From an uncultured Litoreibacter sp. (lineage in GTDB: Bacteria; Pseudomonadota; Alphaproteobacteria; Rhodobacterales; Rhodobacteraceae), in the NCBI RefSeq assembly GCF_947501785.1, contig NZ_CANMXB010000001.1:310001-374000 (forward strand): DNA of 64,000 nt, written 5' to 3'. Below, one piece after another: positions 46,054 through 54,335 of the stretch. The position numbers and the translations under genes were made by a program. Below the pieces are notes generated by a model. That model ran no database searches and was not told where the DNA came from. It was given only the letters and a program-made list of their open reading frames with translations. Each line of letters begins with the position of its first letter. The first letter of the stretch is position 1.

Positions 46054-46692
46054 ATGGCAAAACCCAGCTCTCCCGCACGGCGCGGCAAAGGCCGCCCGCC
46101 GTCAATCGACCGTATCGCGGCACTTGATGCCGCTGTGCTGACCTTTTGGGAAAAGGGGTATGAGGGGGCGTCATTGACAGATTTGACGAACGCGATGAAC
46201 CTGTCGCGGCCGTCGCTGTATTCCGGGTTTGGGGACAAAGCCCAGCTTTTTGACGCAGCCCTGATGCGATACGCGCAAACAATCGGAAGCGCGCCAATGG
46301 CTGCATTTGAGGCAGAGCCAGACATATCGAAGGCAGTACGCGCGTTTCTGAGCGAGGCAGCCGCTGGCAACACAACGCCAGGCAACCCTTGCGGATGTCT
46401 GATCGGGTGTTGCGCCGCAACTGCCGCTGAATCCGACCCGAATGTCCGCAGGCGCTTGAACCAATTGCTGTCAGATACGCAAAGCCGTCTGGCCAAGCGG
46501 TTCGAAGCGGAACCGAAGCTACCTGGGCATTTCTCGGCGCGCAGCCGCGCAGCGATGATGCTTGATTTCATGAACGCGCAGGCAATCCGCGCCCGCTCCG
46601 GTGCGACACAGGACGAACTGATGGAAGATTTGGATATGAAAGTTCACGCGGTGCTTGGGGCGCAAGACAATTCCGAGCGGTCACTCACATGA
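46054..46692 (+). CDS. TetR-family regulator of the SDR/azoreductase unit
   Basis: A 212-aa regulator beginning MAKPSSPARRGKGRPPSID. Its helix-turn-helix (ALDAAVLTFWEKGYEGASLTDLT, then NLSRPSLYSGFGDKAQLFDAAL) is of the AcrR/YcdC-like group; the effector domain contains the Cys-rich stretch GNPCGCLIGCC, which could sense electrophiles. An ATG at 46036 in the same frame is also possible; neither has a strong ribosome-binding site. It overlaps the downstream hydroquinone reductase by 4 bp and is divergent from SDR/azoR. Confidence 0.88.
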   Translation: MAKPSSPARRGKGRPPSIDRIAALDAAVLTFWEKGYEGASLTDLTNAMNLSRPSLYSGFGDKAQLFDAALMRYAQTIGSAPMAAFEAEPDISKAVRAFLSEAAAGNTTPGNPCGCLIGCCAATAAESDPNVRRRLNQLLSDTQSRLAKRFEAEPKLPGHFSARSRAAMMLDFMNAQAIRARSGATQDELMEDLDMKVHAVLGAQDNSERSLT

Positions 46693-47699
46693 CGAAAGAT
46701 GCAGCGACCCAAGAGGCGCAAACGGGGATCAAAGAACGGCGCGAAAGTGGGGAATTCGTGCGCGGCGTCAGCGGCCTCCGCCATTCCATAGGAGACCCGG
46801 AGTTTCCCCCTGAGGCAGGCCGATATCACCTGTTTGTTGCCCTCAATTGCCCCTGGTGTCACCGCGTGACGTTGGCTCGCAGCATTCTTGGATTGCAAGA
46901 CAGCATCACTATGGATGTCGCATTTCCCAACCGGACAAATGAGGACGATCCCGAGGGGCCCAACCTATGGGAATTCGCGCCGGACCGTGTGGCATCGTTA
47001 ACGCGAGAACCGCTGCCCGAATGCACGGGTGAAACCGGGACGGGGAAAGAACTGCGTTTGACCAGAGACATCTACCGGGAGGAGGGGTCGTCGGAGCAAT
47101 CAGTCCCGATCCTTTACGACAAACTCGCCAAGCGCATCGTAAACAATGAAAGCGCTGACATCCTCCGTATGCTCAACCGCCATGCCCGTGCTCTTGGCGG
47201 CACCCCGTCCGACCCCGGGCTTTTGCCCGACGACACACGCAAACGCGATGAGATCGATGCGCTCAATGAACGCATTTACGTCACCATCAACAACGGGGCC
47301 TACAAAGCTGGTTTCTCGTCGGATCAGGAAATCTATGAAAACGCCTTTCATGCCTATTTTGAAACGTTGAGCTTTCTAGATGAGTTGCTCTCGGACGGTC
47401 GGTTGTTTCTGACGGGCAATGATTTCACCGAAGCCGACCTGCGGCTGTTTCCCACCCTCTACCGTCATGACCCGGTCTATTACGTAAGGATGAAACTAAA
47501 TGGGGCTCATATTTACGACTACCCAAATCTATGGCGTTGGGTATGCCGGGTTTACGCCCTGGATGGTGTTGCCCAATCGGGATCATTGATTCATTGCCGC
47601 CAAGGCTATTTTGGGCGGTCTTGGAATGGCGTCATTCCCGCAGGGCCGATTAAGCCCATGCAATACCCAAACGCCTACATGCAGCTGGAGGAGCCATAA
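46689..47699 (+). CDS. Glutathionyl-hydroquinone reductase (Xi-class GST)
   Basis: A 336-aa protein of the YqjG/PcpF family. The active site NCPWCHRVTLARSILGL carries the catalytic Cys, WNGVIPAGPIKPMQYPNAY closes the protein, and ADLRLFPTLYRHDPVYY belongs to the all-alpha domain. These enzymes remove glutathione from glutathionyl-hydroquinones. It is translationally coupled to the TetR gene upstream and stands next to SDR/azoreductase, which supports a role in quinone detoxification. Confidence 0.93.
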   Translation: MTKDAATQEAQTGIKERRESGEFVRGVSGLRHSIGDPEFPPEAGRYHLFVALNCPWCHRVTLARSILGLQDSITMDVAFPNRTNEDDPEGPNLWEFAPDRVASLTREPLPECTGETGTGKELRLTRDIYREEGSSEQSVPILYDKLAKRIVNNESADILRMLNRHARALGGTPSDPGLLPDDTRKRDEIDALNERIYVTINNGAYKAGFSSDQEIYENAFHAYFETLSFLDELLSDGRLFLTGNDFTEADLRLFPTLYRHDPVYYVRMKLNGAHIYDYPNLWRWVCRVYALDGVAQSGSLIHCRQGYFGRSWNGVIPAGPIKPMQYPNAYMQLEEP

Positions 47700-47780
47700 G
47701 AACGAGGGAGGCAATCCAGAAATTGAGGGAGTTCAGTGACATCGGGCTTTGCCCGTCAGGGGCGCATCGGCTTAGATAGC

Positions 47781-48494
47781 TTAAATATCCGTCACCTCAC
47801 CCACCGCAAGCACCGCGCCTGTGGGCGCGCCGGTGGGGGAGCCGCCGTCAGGTTCGTCGGAAATCGCCAACACCATGCCGCCAACCACGCCTTGCAGGTC
47901 CTCCGGCAACGCGATGTTGCCGGTGCCGTCATCGGTAAGCACGCCGAGCGAGCGGGGGGGATTGTCGCCCACGATGGCCCAAAGTTCAAAGTCGCGGCCC
48001 GTGGCCGGCTCGCCTGCAGTGCGGGTGACGCGTAACCCGCCAGTGGACCCGTCATAGACGGCCAGCACGCGCAGGCTGTCATCCTCAGCCGCAATCTCGC
48101 TGACAAAGAGCGGGCCGGAGGCGGGGGCTTCAGGCGCCGTTTGGGTGACAAGCATTACAGCCATAACGGCAGCAGCCGCCGTCGCGACGAGGGAAAAGCC
48201 CTGCCACAGCCCCAACCGCCCCCAGAGAGAGGCCGGCTTATCGGGCGCACCGAACAAATCATTCGTCAGGCGGGCTTTCAGCGCTTTGGGTGGCACCACG
48301 GGCGCAAAATCCTCTGCCAGGTCTGAGAAATGCGCGACCCATTCGGCGACGTCGCGCTCGAGCGCGCGGTCTTGGGCCAAACGGGCCTCGAAGCTGCGTT
48401 CTTCATCCGCCGTCATCAGCCGCAACGTGTATTCGGCGGCGAGCACTCGGTTTTCTTCTTCCGGCGTCAGTGGGGTGTCTGGGCTGTCGGTCAT
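47781..48494 (-). CDS. Anti-sigma factor (RskA type)
   Basis: A 237-aa membrane protein. The cytoplasmic N-terminus (LTPEEENRVLAAEYTLRLMTADEERSFEARL) is the anti-sigma domain, a membrane helix lies at about 105-125 (GFSLVATAAAAVMAVMLVTQ), and the periplasmic C-terminus has the RskA pattern DFELWAIVGDNPPRSLGVL. It would hold the ECF sigma factor encoded just upstream until a periplasmic signal releases it. Its ATG overlaps the sigma stop by 4 bp; a longer in-frame start lies inside the sigma gene. Confidence 0.88.
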   Translation of the reverse strand: MTDSPDTPLTPEEENRVLAAEYTLRLMTADEERSFEARLAQDRALERDVAEWVAHFSDLAEDFAPVVPPKALKARLTNDLFGAPDKPASLWGRLGLWQGFSLVATAAAAVMAVMLVTQTAPEAPASGPLFVSEIAAEDDSLRVLAVYDGSTGGLRVTRTAGEPATGRDFELWAIVGDNPPRSLGVLTDDGTGNIALPEDLQGVVGGMVLAISDEPDGGSPTGAPTGAVLAVGEVTDI

Positions 48495-49033
48495 TGGGTC
48501 ATGCACTCCCTGAGCGCGATCAGCGAGCGTCGCAGCCATGTGCGCATCGTGTTCAGCGGCACGTCAAATTTCGCCGCGAGATCGGCGTAGCTGTCCCCCT
48601 CCAGATAAGCGCCGCGGACGGCAGCCCTGCGGTCGTCGGGCAACTGGTCCAGACAGCCGATGATGCGCGTGGCCTCAGAGCCTGCAATGGCCGATTGCTC
48701 CGGCGTGGGGCCGGATGCAGCCATGCGGTCCTCGACATCTGCGATGTCGTCGGCCTGCTTGGTGGCGCGCAGACGGTCGATCGCCGTGTTCCGCGCGATT
48801 GTGATTAGCCATGTCATCGGGCTTAACCCATTGCTTGCGTATCTATCCGCGTAGCGCCAGATCTTCATGTAGGTCTCTTGCAAGACGTCCTCGGCACTGG
48901 CGGTATTGTTCAACACACGCAGCGCCACCCCAAAAAGTTTCGCGCTTGTCGCATCATAAAGTTCCGAGAAGGCGGATCGGTCGCCCAATGCGACCCGGGA
49001 TATCATCCGGTCAATATCTGCCATGGTGGTCAT
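48491..49033 (-). CDS. ECF-type RNA polymerase sigma factor
   Basis: A 180-aa sigma-70 family protein with region 2 (SAFSELYDATSAKLFGVALRVL; AEDVLQETYMKIWRYADRY; PMTWLITIARNTAIDRLRA) and region 4 (LPDDRRAAVRGAYLEGDSYADLAAKFDVPLNTMRTWLRRSL). The ATG at 49033 has GGAGAG upstream; a second ATG three codons later is possible. It is co-transcribed with its anti-sigma partner and divergent from a small secreted DUF7282 protein, a likely target gene. Confidence 0.92.
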   Translation of the reverse strand: MTTMADIDRMISRVALGDRSAFSELYDATSAKLFGVALRVLNNTASAEDVLQETYMKIWRYADRYASNGLSPMTWLITIARNTAIDRLRATKQADDIADVEDRMAASGPTPEQSAIAGSEATRIIGCLDQLPDDRRAAVRGAYLEGDSYADLAAKFDVPLNTMRTWLRRSLIALRECMTQ

Positions 49034-49222
49034 GCGCGCGGCTCTCCAGTTCTCATGTCCCCGACCCCCGGACCGAGCGCATCTGGCGCACGGCGCGGGG
49101 ATGTTCTTCGTCTGCGACCTGCGCCGTTGGGGCTGACACAAGCTGGGAGAGGCGAATGTTGTCCCCTAAAGTGGCGAAAAACCTAGATAAGTCAATTTTT
49201 TCCACAACAAATTGAACCGGGC

Positions 49223-49253
49223 TGAAACTTTGCGGGGGCTGGCTCCGTATCTT
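49223..49253 (+). promoter_or_regulatory. Candidate ECF promoter for the DUF7282 gene
   Basis: TGAAACTT (49223-49230) and GTATCTT (49247-49253) are 16 bp apart, similar in layout to a GAACTT-N16-TCTGA ECF promoter, about 45 bp before the start at 49299. The match is loose and rests on spacing and position opposite the sigma gene. Confidence 0.25.
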
Positions 49254-49298
49254 CACCAATGGCCGCAAAACGTGGCCTTGAATGGAGGAACTGATCAC

Positions 49299-49709
49299 AT
49301 GAAAACGTTGAGAATTGCTGCGGCGCTAAGTCTAGTGGCAACCGCCGCCTTTGCGGACGGGCATGCCGCCCCGATGGTCATGGCCACCGACCAATCCGTG
49401 GCCAATGGCGTTGTGAGCGCCGAAAAGATTGTTGCCGGTGAAAACGGCTGGTTGGTGGTGCATCGCACCGATGCCGAGATGACCCCCGGCCTCGTGGTGG
49501 GCCATGCCCCGATCCGCGCAGGTGAAACGGCGGATGTCGCGGCGATCCTGACCGAGGAGGTCAACCCCGGCGAGATGTTGATGCTGATGGTGCATTCGGA
49601 GGCAGGCGGCACCGAGACCGGCATCTTTGAATACACGTTAGGCGCCAAGGAAGACGGCCCGATCAAGCCCGATGGGAAACTGGTTATGACGGTCATCACC
49701 GCTCAATAA
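49299..49709 (+). CDS. Small secreted DUF7282-like protein
   Basis: A 136-aa exported protein with signal peptide MKTLRIAAALSLVATAAFA and a beta-rich domain: DQSVANGVVSAEKIVAGENG, WLVVHRTDAEMTPGLVVGHAPI and LMLMVHSEAGGTETGIFEY, which resembles the DUF7282 fold. The ATG follows GGAGGAA; the frame extends to 49212 without merit. Function unknown. It lies opposite the ECF sigma/anti-sigma pair and is followed by a strong terminator, so it is a single-gene unit. Confidence 0.82.
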   Translation: MKTLRIAAALSLVATAAFADGHAAPMVMATDQSVANGVVSAEKIVAGENGWLVVHRTDAEMTPGLVVGHAPIRAGETADVAAILTEEVNPGEMLMLMVHSEAGGTETGIFEYTLGAKEDGPIKPDGKLVMTVITAQ

Positions 49710-49733
49710 GGGGATCAATCCCTGAGCTGTGAG

Positions 49734-49769
49734 AGAGGCGGCCTTTTGGGAGAGGGGCCGCCTCTTTTT
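49734..49769 (+). terminator. Terminator of the DUF7282 gene
   Basis: AGAGGCGGCC (49734-49743) pairs perfectly with GGCCGCCTCT (49756-49765), followed by TTTT. It lies 25 bp after the stop codon and 16 bp before the convergent lipB end. Confidence 0.88.
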
Positions 49770-49784
49770 CGTGGGGCGGGCAGG

Positions 49785-50438
49785 TTATGGGGCTGGGAAA
49801 TGCGCGCCGAAAGTGCGTTTCAGCGCGTCGTCCACATCGCCCATTGTCACCGGCAGCCCCAGATCGACCAGCGAGGTCACCCCCTGATCGGAGATGCCGC
49901 AAGGGACGATACCGCTGAAATGGTCCAGATCAGGTTCGACATTGATCGACAGCCCGTGAAAGCTGACCCATTTGCGCAAACGCACCCCGATGGCCGCGAC
50001 TTTGTCTTCGCGCGGGGTGCCGTCGGGCAGGGGGGGCTTTTCGGGGCGGGGGACCCAGACACCGACGCGGCCCTCACGGATTTCGCCGGTGACGTTGAAT
50101 TCGGCCAGCGTGGCGATGACCCAGGCCTCCAGATTTTGCACAAATTTGCGCACATCCTTGCCGCGGGTGTTGAGGTCCAACAGCACATAGGCGACCCGCT
50201 GTCCGGGCCCGTGATAGGTGTATTGCCCGCCGCGCCGCGTTTCGTGCACCTCGAACCGGTCCGGATCGGTCAAATCCTCGCGCTTGGCGGAGGTGCCTGC
50301 AGTATAGAGCGGCGGGTGCTCCACCAGCCAGATCGCCTCGCGCGCGGTGCCCGCGGCAATGGCGGCGGCGCGGGTCTCCATCCAGGTCACCGCGTCGGAG
50401 TATTGGGTCAGCCCTTGAGAGGTAATCCATTCGGGCAA
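49785..50438 (-). CDS. lipB: Lipoyl(octanoyl) transferase LipB
   Basis: LipB moves octanoate from acyl carrier protein to the lipoyl domains of 2-oxoacid dehydrogenases and GcvH. Motifs are [33 protein letters not shown] with the catalytic Lys, and [14 protein letters not shown] with the catalytic Cys. The start chosen is a TTG at 50438, preceded by AAGGGAA and giving [13 protein letters not shown] (217 aa) as in related proteins; another TTG at 50459 gives a longer form without a ribosome-binding site. Confidence 0.93.
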   Translation of the reverse strand: MPEWITSQGLTQYSDAVTWMETRAAAIAAGTAREAIWLVEHPPLYTAGTSAKREDLTDPDRFEVHETRRGGQYTYHGPGQRVAYVLLDLNTRGKDVRKFVQNLEAWVIATLAEFNVTGEIREGRVGVWVPRPEKPPLPDGTPREDKVAAIGVRLRKWVSFHGLSINVEPDLDHFSGIVPCGISDQGVTSLVDLGLPVTMGDVDDALKRTFGAHFPAP

Positions 50439-50509
50439 TTTTTCGTTCCCTTGCGGCAATACCCCATGTTACGCTGAGGCAATTGGTTTTTACACTTCGG
50501 AGGAATGGC

Positions 50510-51877
50510 ATGTTTATCAAACAATTTACAATGGCTTGCGCGGCGGCAGCGGTCATGTCGGTGCCGGCGATGACGCCCGCAAAAGCCGACTCAGGCGACT
50601 TTGCCGCTGGCATCGTGGCCGGCGTGATTGGCAGCGCGGTGGTCCGCAACGCCAACAAACCCAAGCGCACCGTGCGCCGGTCGACCCGGTCAACCCGCGC
50701 CGCCAAGCCTCGTATTTCGAGCGCCCAACGCGCCGAGAACCGCGAAGTGCAAACCGCATTGAACTATTTTGGTTTCCCGTCAGGTTCCCCCGACGGGGTG
50801 TTCGGCAAAAAGACCCGCGCCGCGGTGTCCAACTACCAGGTGCATCTGGGATACGCGGCGACGGGCCAGCTGACATCCTACGAGAAGGACTTCCTGCTGC
50901 AATCCTACCGCCGCGCCTTGGCTGGCGGGCCCACGACGACGCAGCAGATCGCCGCGAACCCGCTTGGCCCACGCGGTCTACTGAATACCTACCGCGACCA
51001 GGCGGCAGGGGTGGTGACCGCAGCCGCGCCGACCGTTCAGGCCGCGCCGTCCACCACCACCGTGGTGGCGCTGCAACCGCAAGTGCTGCCACTGCAGGGC
51101 GGAACGACAACCACAACGACGACCACCGTGTCGGGCACCGGCGCGGCGGCGACAACTGGCGCGGCGCTGCCGAATTTTCTTGGCACGACCGAAGTCGCCT
51201 CGTTGGCGTCACATTGCAATCAGGTGTCGCTGATCACCTCGACCAATGGCGGCTTCACCACGGAGGCCAACATCGTTGACGCGTCCTTCGCGTTGAACGA
51301 GCAGTTCTGCCTGGCACGCACCTATGCGATTGCAGAAGGTGAACAGCTGGTGGCCTCGGTACAAGGCTTCACCCCGCAGCAGATCGAACAGCAATGTGCA
51401 GGCTTCGGCCCGGCAATGGCGCCGCATGTGGCCGCGCTGTCGGTCAAACCGTCTGATCAGGTCTCTGCGGATGTGGGCAAGTTTGTTCTGAACTCGGGCA
51501 TGGCCCCCGCACAATTGGCGGGCACCGCGAAGATTTGCCTGTCCGTGGGCTACCGCACCGACAACATGGATGTGGCCATCGGGTCCGCGCTGATCCTGAG
51601 CGTTTTGGGCGAGCAAGCTTACGGCGAGCTGATGGGCCACCACTTGGCGCAGGGCTTCGGCGTGACCAAGCGGGCCGATTTGTCCACGGCATGGTACGAG
51701 ATGGGGCTGAACGCCGTCGAGCAAGGCGCGACGCCGGTCTTCAACCCGGGCGACCCGCAGCGCAGCGCGCTGATCCGCAAGGCCGTGTTCTCGGGCACCA
51801 GCCAGTCGCAGAATGGGACCCAGCCTTTGGTCCAGCCTGCAGGGGCGGCATTGCCGACCTTCAGCATCCAGAACTAG
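50510..51877 (+). CDS. Secreted peptidoglycan-binding protein
   Basis: A 455-aa exported protein, ATG at 50510 after GGAGGA. After a signal peptide (cut near residue 26) a Gly-rich GDFAAGIVAGVIGSAVV and a basic region lead into a peptidoglycan-binding domain (NREVQTALNYFGFPSGSPDG, VFGKKTRAAVSNYQ, about 77-130). A Thr-rich low-complexity linker (TTTTTTTT at about 200-212) follows, then a C-terminal domain of about 230 aa without a family I can name (LASHCNQVSLITSTNGG; YRTDNMDVAIGSALILSVLGEQAYGE). It is probably anchored to the cell wall. Confidence 0.82.
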   Translation: MFIKQFTMACAAAAVMSVPAMTPAKADSGDFAAGIVAGVIGSAVVRNANKPKRTVRRSTRSTRAAKPRISSAQRAENREVQTALNYFGFPSGSPDGVFGKKTRAAVSNYQVHLGYAATGQLTSYEKDFLLQSYRRALAGGPTTTQQIAANPLGPRGLLNTYRDQAAGVVTAAAPTVQAAPSTTTVVALQPQVLPLQGGTTTTTTTTVSGTGAAATTGAALPNFLGTTEVASLASHCNQVSLITSTNGGFTTEANIVDASFALNEQFCLARTYAIAEGEQLVASVQGFTPQQIEQQCAGFGPAMAPHVAALSVKPSDQVSADVGKFVLNSGMAPAQLAGTAKICLSVGYRTDNMDVAIGSALILSVLGEQAYGELMGHHLAQGFGVTKRADLSTAWYEMGLNAVEQGATPVFNPGDPQRSALIRKAVFSGTSQSQNGTQPLVQPAGAALPTFSIQN

Positions 51878-51896
51878 GTTTTCGAACCACAAACAG

Positions 51897-51934
51897 AAGG
51901 GCCGGGGGCAGCGTTGCCTCCGGCCTTTTCTTTT
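51897..51934 (+). terminator. Terminator after the peptidoglycan-binding protein gene
   Basis: GGCCGG and CCGGCC pair around an inner GGCA/TGCC stem with one mismatch, followed by TTTTCTTTT. It lies about 20 bp after the stop and about 60 bp before tRNA-Leu. Confidence 0.82.
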
Positions 51935-51995
51935 GCCTGCATTTTGCCCTTCACAAGGACGAGGCCCTCGGCTAAACCGCCCCCAGCCTAGACTT

Positions 51996-52082
51996 GCGGT
52001 CGTGGCGGAATTGGTAGACGCGCAGCGTTGAGGTCGCTGTTCTGTAACAAGAGTGAGGGTTCGAGTCCCTCCGACCGCACCA
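51996..52082 (+). tRNA. tRNA-Leu (anticodon GAG)
   Basis: A complete class II tRNA: acceptor arms GCGGTCG and CGACCGC, D-arm TGGCGGAATTGGTAGACGC, anticodon stem CAGCG/CGCTG with loop TTGAGGT (GAG at 52030-52032), a long variable arm, TPsiC loop GGTTCGAGTCC and an encoded CCA (52080-52082). It decodes CUC/CUU. Nothing next to it (no integrase, no second copy of its 3' end in view) suggests use as an integration site. Confidence 0.97.
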
Positions 52083-52084
52083 GG

Positions 52085-52103
52085 CTTTTTGCCTCGCAAA
52101 AAG
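52085..52103 (+). terminator. Hairpin directly after tRNA-Leu
   Basis: CTTTTTGC and GCAAAAAG form a perfect 8-bp stem with loop CTC, 2 bp after the tRNA CCA. It may end the tRNA transcript or guide 3' processing; no clear T-tract follows. Confidence 0.5.
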
Positions 52104-52177
52104 TCGACCAGCGCCAAACTTCCATAACAGACATCTCGCGGCAGGTCGGTCGCAGACCTACCGAGAGCACGCGCGCC

Positions 52178-54265
52178 CTAGACAAACGCCTCCGGCATTT
52201 CAAACACGAAGTCATCCTCCGTCAGGTCCGCCACATCAAGGTTGCGGATCACCATGCGTTCGCCATTGCCCAATCTGACTTCGGCGTCGTTGCTGCCATA
52301 GGCCAAAATGGTCAGGTCGTTGAAGTCGACGCCGTCAACCAGGATGCGGTCCAGGCCGTCCTCATAGTCGTAGATGATGTTCAGACCCGACCCGTCGCGG
52401 AAGGCAAAGACATCAGCCCCGCCGCCGCCATAGAGCCGGTCTGTGCCAGCACCGCCTTCAAACAGCTCATCCAGCGCGGTGCCGCGCAAAGTGTCGCTGC
52501 CCTCAGTGCCCGTCAGGATGCCTACGGTGGCGATGGGGTTGGTGATGGCGACGAGCCCCGCATCCTCCAACGCCACATTGCGCAGGATCAACCGGTCGCC
52601 ATCCGGCGTCCGGATTTCAAGGTCGCTTCCATTGTACTGGCTGAATGTCAGCTCATCAATTGTGACCCCGCGCAGCGCAATGGCGTCTTCGGCCAGGTTG
52701 AAATCATAGACCACATTGGTGTCGTAGCCGGTGCCGAAGATGACGGTGTCGGCACCTTCGCCGGTGGTGATGCGATCCGTGCCCGCTCCGCTGTCGATGA
52801 TGTCGTCGCCGCCGTAGGCGAAGATCCGGTCTGCGCCGTCCCACCCGTGAAGCGTGTTGTCGCCAGCCGTGCCCAGCATGTGAAACCTCAGGTTGCCTGC
52901 ATCCGCGATGTCGACATTGAGCAGGACAATGCTTTGGCCACCCTCGGTCGTGATGCTGAGATCGGTGCCGTTTACCGCGGTAATCGTGAGGTTGGCTGCG
53001 GAAAAGCCAAGCAAACCAACGCTGTCCTGCGCAACGTTGAAGTCATGAACAGTGTCAGTCGCGGTGTCGGGCCCCATCACGAACGTATCTTGGCCCGCGC
53101 CTCCATGAAGCTGGTCCGCGCCCCAGCCGCCGACCAACATGTCATGGCCGGCATTCCCGTAAAGCGTGTCATCGCTGGACAATCCGGTGACGGTTTCGCT
53201 GAGATGGCTGCCGTCAATTTGCAGCCCCGTGCCTTGCTCAACCACGTCTAATGCCGGGGGCGCAGGGCTGACGATGAAGGGCAGGACGGGGACCGTCGCA
53301 TTTGGTCCGGTTGCGAACAGGAAATCGCCTGGCTCCATCTCGGAGCTTTGGGCGACGCCGCCGTAGCTGACAGTGGGTTGGGTGACCGGGTCGACAGTGA
53401 TGATCCGCAGCAACCCTTCGGGCGTGACGGTCGCAGACTGGGTGCCGACCTCGGAGCCGTTGTCAGTCACCACGAAGCCACCGAGATCAAAGGTGCCGCC
53501 TACGGTTTGCCCCGGGGCCAGGTCGAGCTGGATCAGCAGGGTCGTGTCATTGAGCAAAAGAGCTTCTCCCGCCGCCGGTGACGTTTCGCCGGTGGAAATG
53601 GCGATTGCCATGCGGATGGCTGCGATTTCGTAGGCGGCGTCGGTCAAATGCACCGAGTCGCGCAATGGCAGATCGAAGATCGTGGTCGCGAGTGTGACCG
53701 CGTCGGACGCGTCGGCTATCGCTTCTTGCGCGGCGCGGATCGCGGCAGTGCCTCCATGCAAGGCCTCAGAATAGAAGGCGCGATCGCCCAAAGCCTGCAT
53801 GAACACGGACGGCGCGCCGCTGGCCTCCACCAACGCGTCGAGCACGAATTGCAGCCCCTCGGCATAGTCCGCCGCGCCGTTTGCGCCGACATATGTGGTG
53901 TCGGCCTCGCCCTGCGCCCAGATGACCCCTAGAAATTCCGTTCCATTTGCAACCTCGGCGGCAATGCGGCCGGTGAACAGGTCCAGATTGGGGCCGCCAG
54001 TGCCGGTGTCCTCATCATACCAGTAATTCGCCGCGATGCGGGCATTCAGCTCGGGGTCGTCGGGCGCGCGGGTATCGGCGTAGTCAGAGGCCGACCCGCT
54101 GAGTATGGCCGACCCGCCGCGCGCGGCATCGAAGAACTGCACATCCGTGTATTGCGGATTACGGGCCAAGAATTCAGCGCGAAATGCGTCCAGCGCCGCC
54201 CCGTTATCTGCGTTGAACCATTCGTCCATGTTGGATTGGCCGGCCAAAACAAAATGCGCGATCAT
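52178..54265 (-). CDS. RTX (hemolysin-type) protein with N-terminal SGNH/sialate O-acetylesterase-like domain
   Basis: A 695-aa protein without a Sec signal. Residues 1-225 form an SGNH-hydrolase domain: HFVLAGQSNMDEWF (Ser11), GVIWAQGEADTTY, and DSVHLTDAAY with the Asp/His pair at about 208-211. Then come three calcium-binding RTX blocks (GNAGHDMLVGGWGADQLHGG; GYGGDD-like AYGGDDIIDSGAGTDRI; GGAGTDRLYGGGGADVF), each followed by a DF....D module. The acidic C-terminus (LTEDDFVFEMPEAFV) fits a type I secretion signal. It is probably a secreted carbohydrate esterase; no T1SS genes are next to it. Confidence 0.87.
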   Translation of the reverse strand: MIAHFVLAGQSNMDEWFNADNGAALDAFRAEFLARNPQYTDVQFFDAARGGSAILSGSASDYADTRAPDDPELNARIAANYWYDEDTGTGGPNLDLFTGRIAAEVANGTEFLGVIWAQGEADTTYVGANGAADYAEGLQFVLDALVEASGAPSVFMQALGDRAFYSEALHGGTAAIRAAQEAIADASDAVTLATTIFDLPLRDSVHLTDAAYEIAAIRMAIAISTGETSPAAGEALLLNDTTLLIQLDLAPGQTVGGTFDLGGFVVTDNGSEVGTQSATVTPEGLLRIITVDPVTQPTVSYGGVAQSSEMEPGDFLFATGPNATVPVLPFIVSPAPPALDVVEQGTGLQIDGSHLSETVTGLSSDDTLYGNAGHDMLVGGWGADQLHGGAGQDTFVMGPDTATDTVHDFNVAQDSVGLLGFSAANLTITAVNGTDLSITTEGGQSIVLLNVDIADAGNLRFHMLGTAGDNTLHGWDGADRIFAYGGDDIIDSGAGTDRITTGEGADTVIFGTGYDTNVVYDFNLAEDAIALRGVTIDELTFSQYNGSDLEIRTPDGDRLILRNVALEDAGLVAITNPIATVGILTGTEGSDTLRGTALDELFEGGAGTDRLYGGGGADVFAFRDGSGLNIIYDYEDGLDRILVDGVDFNDLTILAYGSNDAEVRLGNGERMVIRNLDVADLTEDDFVFEMPEAFV

Positions 54266-54335
54266 CGTTACGAATCCCTAAATGACGCCCCCGCCGAACC
54301 TTGTAGAGGGTTGTTTTCAGGATGCAAATCAGTGT

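Noticed and set aside
51996-52103. tRNA-Leu as the attachment site of a genomic island
   Set aside because: No integrase and no second copy of the tRNA 3' end was seen in the flanking sequence.
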